Of a stretch of 64,000 bases of DNA, positions 62,308 to 64,000 are shown one piece after another. Source of the DNA: Lachnospiraceae bacterium (GTDB taxonomy: Bacteria; Bacillota; Clostridia; Lachnospirales; Lachnospiraceae); assembly GCA_014799465.1 (NCBI GenBank), contig JAAVHZ010000006.1, positions 62,001 through 126,000 of the forward strand. Reading direction: 5' to 3'. The position numbers and the translations under genes are program-made. The number at the start of each line of letters is the position of its first letter. Within the stretch, counting starts at the first letter, position 1. The notes beneath the pieces are model-generated. The model had not been told where the DNA came from and searched no databases. It saw only the letters and a program-made list of their open reading frames with translations.

Positions 62308-64000
62308 ATGAAAAGAAGTAGTTTGCGAAGAGTCTTAACATCAGTTCTGGCTGTTATTGTTTTCTTTTCAAGTGTATTTGTTTCTGATGTGGTAAGTGGT
62401 ACACAGGAAGCAGCAGCTGAGACAAACAGTAAGAATGCAGTGGAAAATGAAGGAGAGACTACTAAAACGGTTGAAAGTGGAGAAAAGGATAATGAAGATA
62501 CACCGGTTCTTGTAGAGGATTCACAGGATTCCAGCGTGTATTACAATTCCAACAGCAGTATGCAGGATTTTAGGGATGAAACAATTTACTTTGTTATGAT
62601 AACAAGGTTCTATGATGGAGATTCATCCAATAATGTACATTGTTGGGATGGACAGGAGATAAATGGTGATGATACTCCATGGAGAGGAGATTTTAAAGGG
62701 CTTATTGAGAAACTTGATTATATTAAGGCATTAGGATTTACGGCATTATGGATTACACCTATAGTCAAGAATGCCAGTGGGTATGATTATCATGGTTATC
62801 ATGCCATTAACTTTAAAGAAGTTGATCCGCGTTATGAGTCAGAAGGTTGTACATATCAGGATTTGATTAATGCTGTCCATGATAAAGGAATGAAGATTAT
62901 ACAGGATGTAGTATTTAACCATACAGGCAATTGGGGTGAAGAAAATCTGTATCCTATGTTTACAAGGGATTATACAAAGAATCAGGCTGATGCTGAAGAA
63001 TGTATGATTCTTAATGAAGATATGCCGGGGCTTGAGGGATATAATGAAATTACGGCACAGGGAGACAAGTCAAAGGCAACACTTCAGTTCTTACGAAGAC
63101 TTGAAGTTATAAATACAGACGGAAATACAAATTATGATCCTTATCATATCTACCATCATGAAGGCTGGGTGGCAAGCTCTTTTGAACAGCCTATTGTACA
63201 GTATGGACATATTCATTATGCTGACTGTGTAGATTTGGACACTGAGAACCCGACAGTATATCATTATCTGGTGGATGCATACAGCCAATATATAAGAATG
63301 GGAGTTGATGCATTTCGTATAGATACCATGAAACATATATCAAGGCTTACATTTAATAAAGCATTTGTATCACAGTTGAATGATGTTTATAATGAAGTAC
63401 ATGGAACTACAGGTGTGGGTAACTTCTTCATGTTTGGTGAGGTATGTACAAGATATAGAGATGTATGGAATGACAATAAGCCTTCCATTTCATGCCCATT
63501 CTATACATGGAAAGAAACTAAAGATTATCCATGGGATGATAGTGAGTCTGCTGAGGCAATAGCAACTAATGGAGCTTCAGCAAAACAGCATTATTTAGAT
63601 AATGCAAGTAATAAGGATTCACAGCCTAAAAGTAAGAATGTATTTTTGGAAGGAAACGATTATCATACTCCTGATTACAGTCAGGCTTCAGGAATGAATG
63701 TAATAGATTTTCCTATGCATTGGGCTTTTAGCAATGCAAGGGAAGCTTATCAACAGGCAAGGCAGGAAGACGACTATTATAATGATTCTTCATTCAACAT
63801 AACATATGTGGATTCGCATGATTATGGACCGGATAGTATGCAAAAAGTCAGATATAATGGTACTACAGAGAATTGGGCAGAAAACCTTAACCTTATGTTT
63901 ACTTTCAGAGGTATACCTTGTATCTATTATGGCAGTGAAGTAGAATTTAAAAAGGGCTGTCTTATTGATGAGGGAGCAACGATTCCATTGGAAAATTCAG
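62308..64000 (+). CDS. second large secreted GH13 alpha-amylase (3' end outside window)
   Basis: Open from the ATG at 62308 (same AAGGAAGGTGG site) to the window end, 564 codons without a stop. The signal peptide and first 100 residues are nearly those of amylase 1 (SSLRRVLTSVLAVIVFFSSV). Catalytic motifs are intact: AFRIDTMKHISRL, MFGEVCTRYRDVW and YVDSHDYGPDS. An insertion relative to amylase 1 lies in the B domain (region after HTGNWGEENLYPM, with QFLRRLEVINTDGNTNYDPY). A tandem duplicate that has diverged in its substrate-cleft loop. C-terminal modules not visible. Confidence 0.93.
   Translation, partial: MKRSSLRRVLTSVLAVIVFFSSVFVSDVVSGTQEAAAETNSKNAVENEGETTKTVESGEKDNEDTPVLVEDSQDSSVYYNSNSSMQDFRDETIYFVMITRFYDGDSSNNVHCWDGQEINGDDTPWRGDFKGLIEKLDYIKALGFTALWITPIVKNASGYDYHGYHAINFKEVDPRYESEGCTYQDLINAVHDKGMKIIQDVVFNHTGNWGEENLYPMFTRDYTKNQADAEECMILNEDMPGLEGYNEITAQGDKSKATLQFLRRLEVINTDGNTNYDPYHIYHHEGWVASSFEQPIVQYGHIHYADCVDLDTENPTVYHYLVDAYSQYIRMGVDAFRIDTMKHISRLTFNKAFVSQLNDVYNEVHGTTGVGNFFMFGEVCTRYRDVWNDNKPSISCPFYTWKETKDYPWDDSESAEAIATNGASAKQHYLDNASNKDSQPKSKNVFLEGNDYHTPDYSQASGMNVIDFPMHWAFSNAREAYQQARQEDDYYNDSSFNITYVDSHDYGPDSMQKVRYNGTTENWAENLNLMFTFRGIPCIYYGSEVEFKKGCLIDEGATIPLENS

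Overview
The window is AT-rich, low-GC Firmicutes DNA. It carries endospore genes (a gerA-type germinant receptor operon, spoIIR), a non-mevalonate isoprenoid gene (ispE), secreted BspA-type leucine-rich-repeat proteins, bacterial Ig-like (Big_2) domains and large multidomain GH13 amylases with starch-binding modules. That combination points to a gut Lachnospiraceae (Clostridia). The genus cannot be fixed from the sequence alone. No rRNA, tRNA or CRISPR array was recognised.

Layout. 1-15.7 kb: the 3' part of an AzgA-type purine permease; a three-gene XRE-regulator/membrane-protein operon reading leftwards; a GNAT acetyltransferase; a 1859-residue secreted LRR/Big_2 protein; a leftward operon of a GNAT, a GNAT relic and a LigT-like phosphoesterase, interrupted upstream by an intact IS1182-family element; a ferritin-like protein; a membrane-fused spermidine-synthase-like protein; and a small Lachnospiraceae protein preceded by a sigma-D (sigma-28)-like promoter. 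15.9-26.1 kb: a tightly packed five-gene operon whose content matches Escherichia coli yehL-yehM-yehP-yehQ plus yehI/molR: MoxR AAA+ ATPase, DUF5682, VWA, double SWIM zinc finger, and DUF4132/HEAT. Its biochemical job is unknown. It has a clear promoter overlapped by a 20-bp palindrome. 26.2-28.4 kb: four small genes, including a DUF5131 radical-SAM-like protein.

28.5-44.2 kb is an accessory, mosaic island. It starts with a mobilizable element (tyrosine integrase, XRE regulator with divergent promoters and palindromic operators, excisionase, oriT-like hairpins, MobV relaxase, GNAT, DUF6061). Beyond it lie relics: a frameshifted and deletion-fused type III restriction-modification locus, a YhcG-type PD-(D/E)XK nuclease, a second DUF6061 element end, a nitroreductase, a DfrA-like dihydrofolate reductase, several GNAT genes and fragments, a frameshifted LRR gene, a TipA-like MerR regulator and a 233-bp direct duplication. 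Three 25-bp repeats, one by the integrase and one by each DUF6061 gene, look like integrase arm sites and suggest stacked insertions.

44.3-51.4 kb is core-like: ispE and a GntR regulator with a GntR-like operator upstream, gerA followed by an unusual GerAB-GerAC fusion, spoIIR, murI and a DUF1934 gene. 51.5-64 kb is a surface/starch region: an LRR/Big_2 secreted protein, an LRR-FN3-GH13 amylase, a cardiolipin-synthase-like PLD protein, then two tandem paralogous large secreted GH13 amylases. The first has an 18-copy PSDDQTK linker and a CBM; the second runs off the window. Both share a promoter layout with an upstream palindrome, which suggests co-regulation of starch use.
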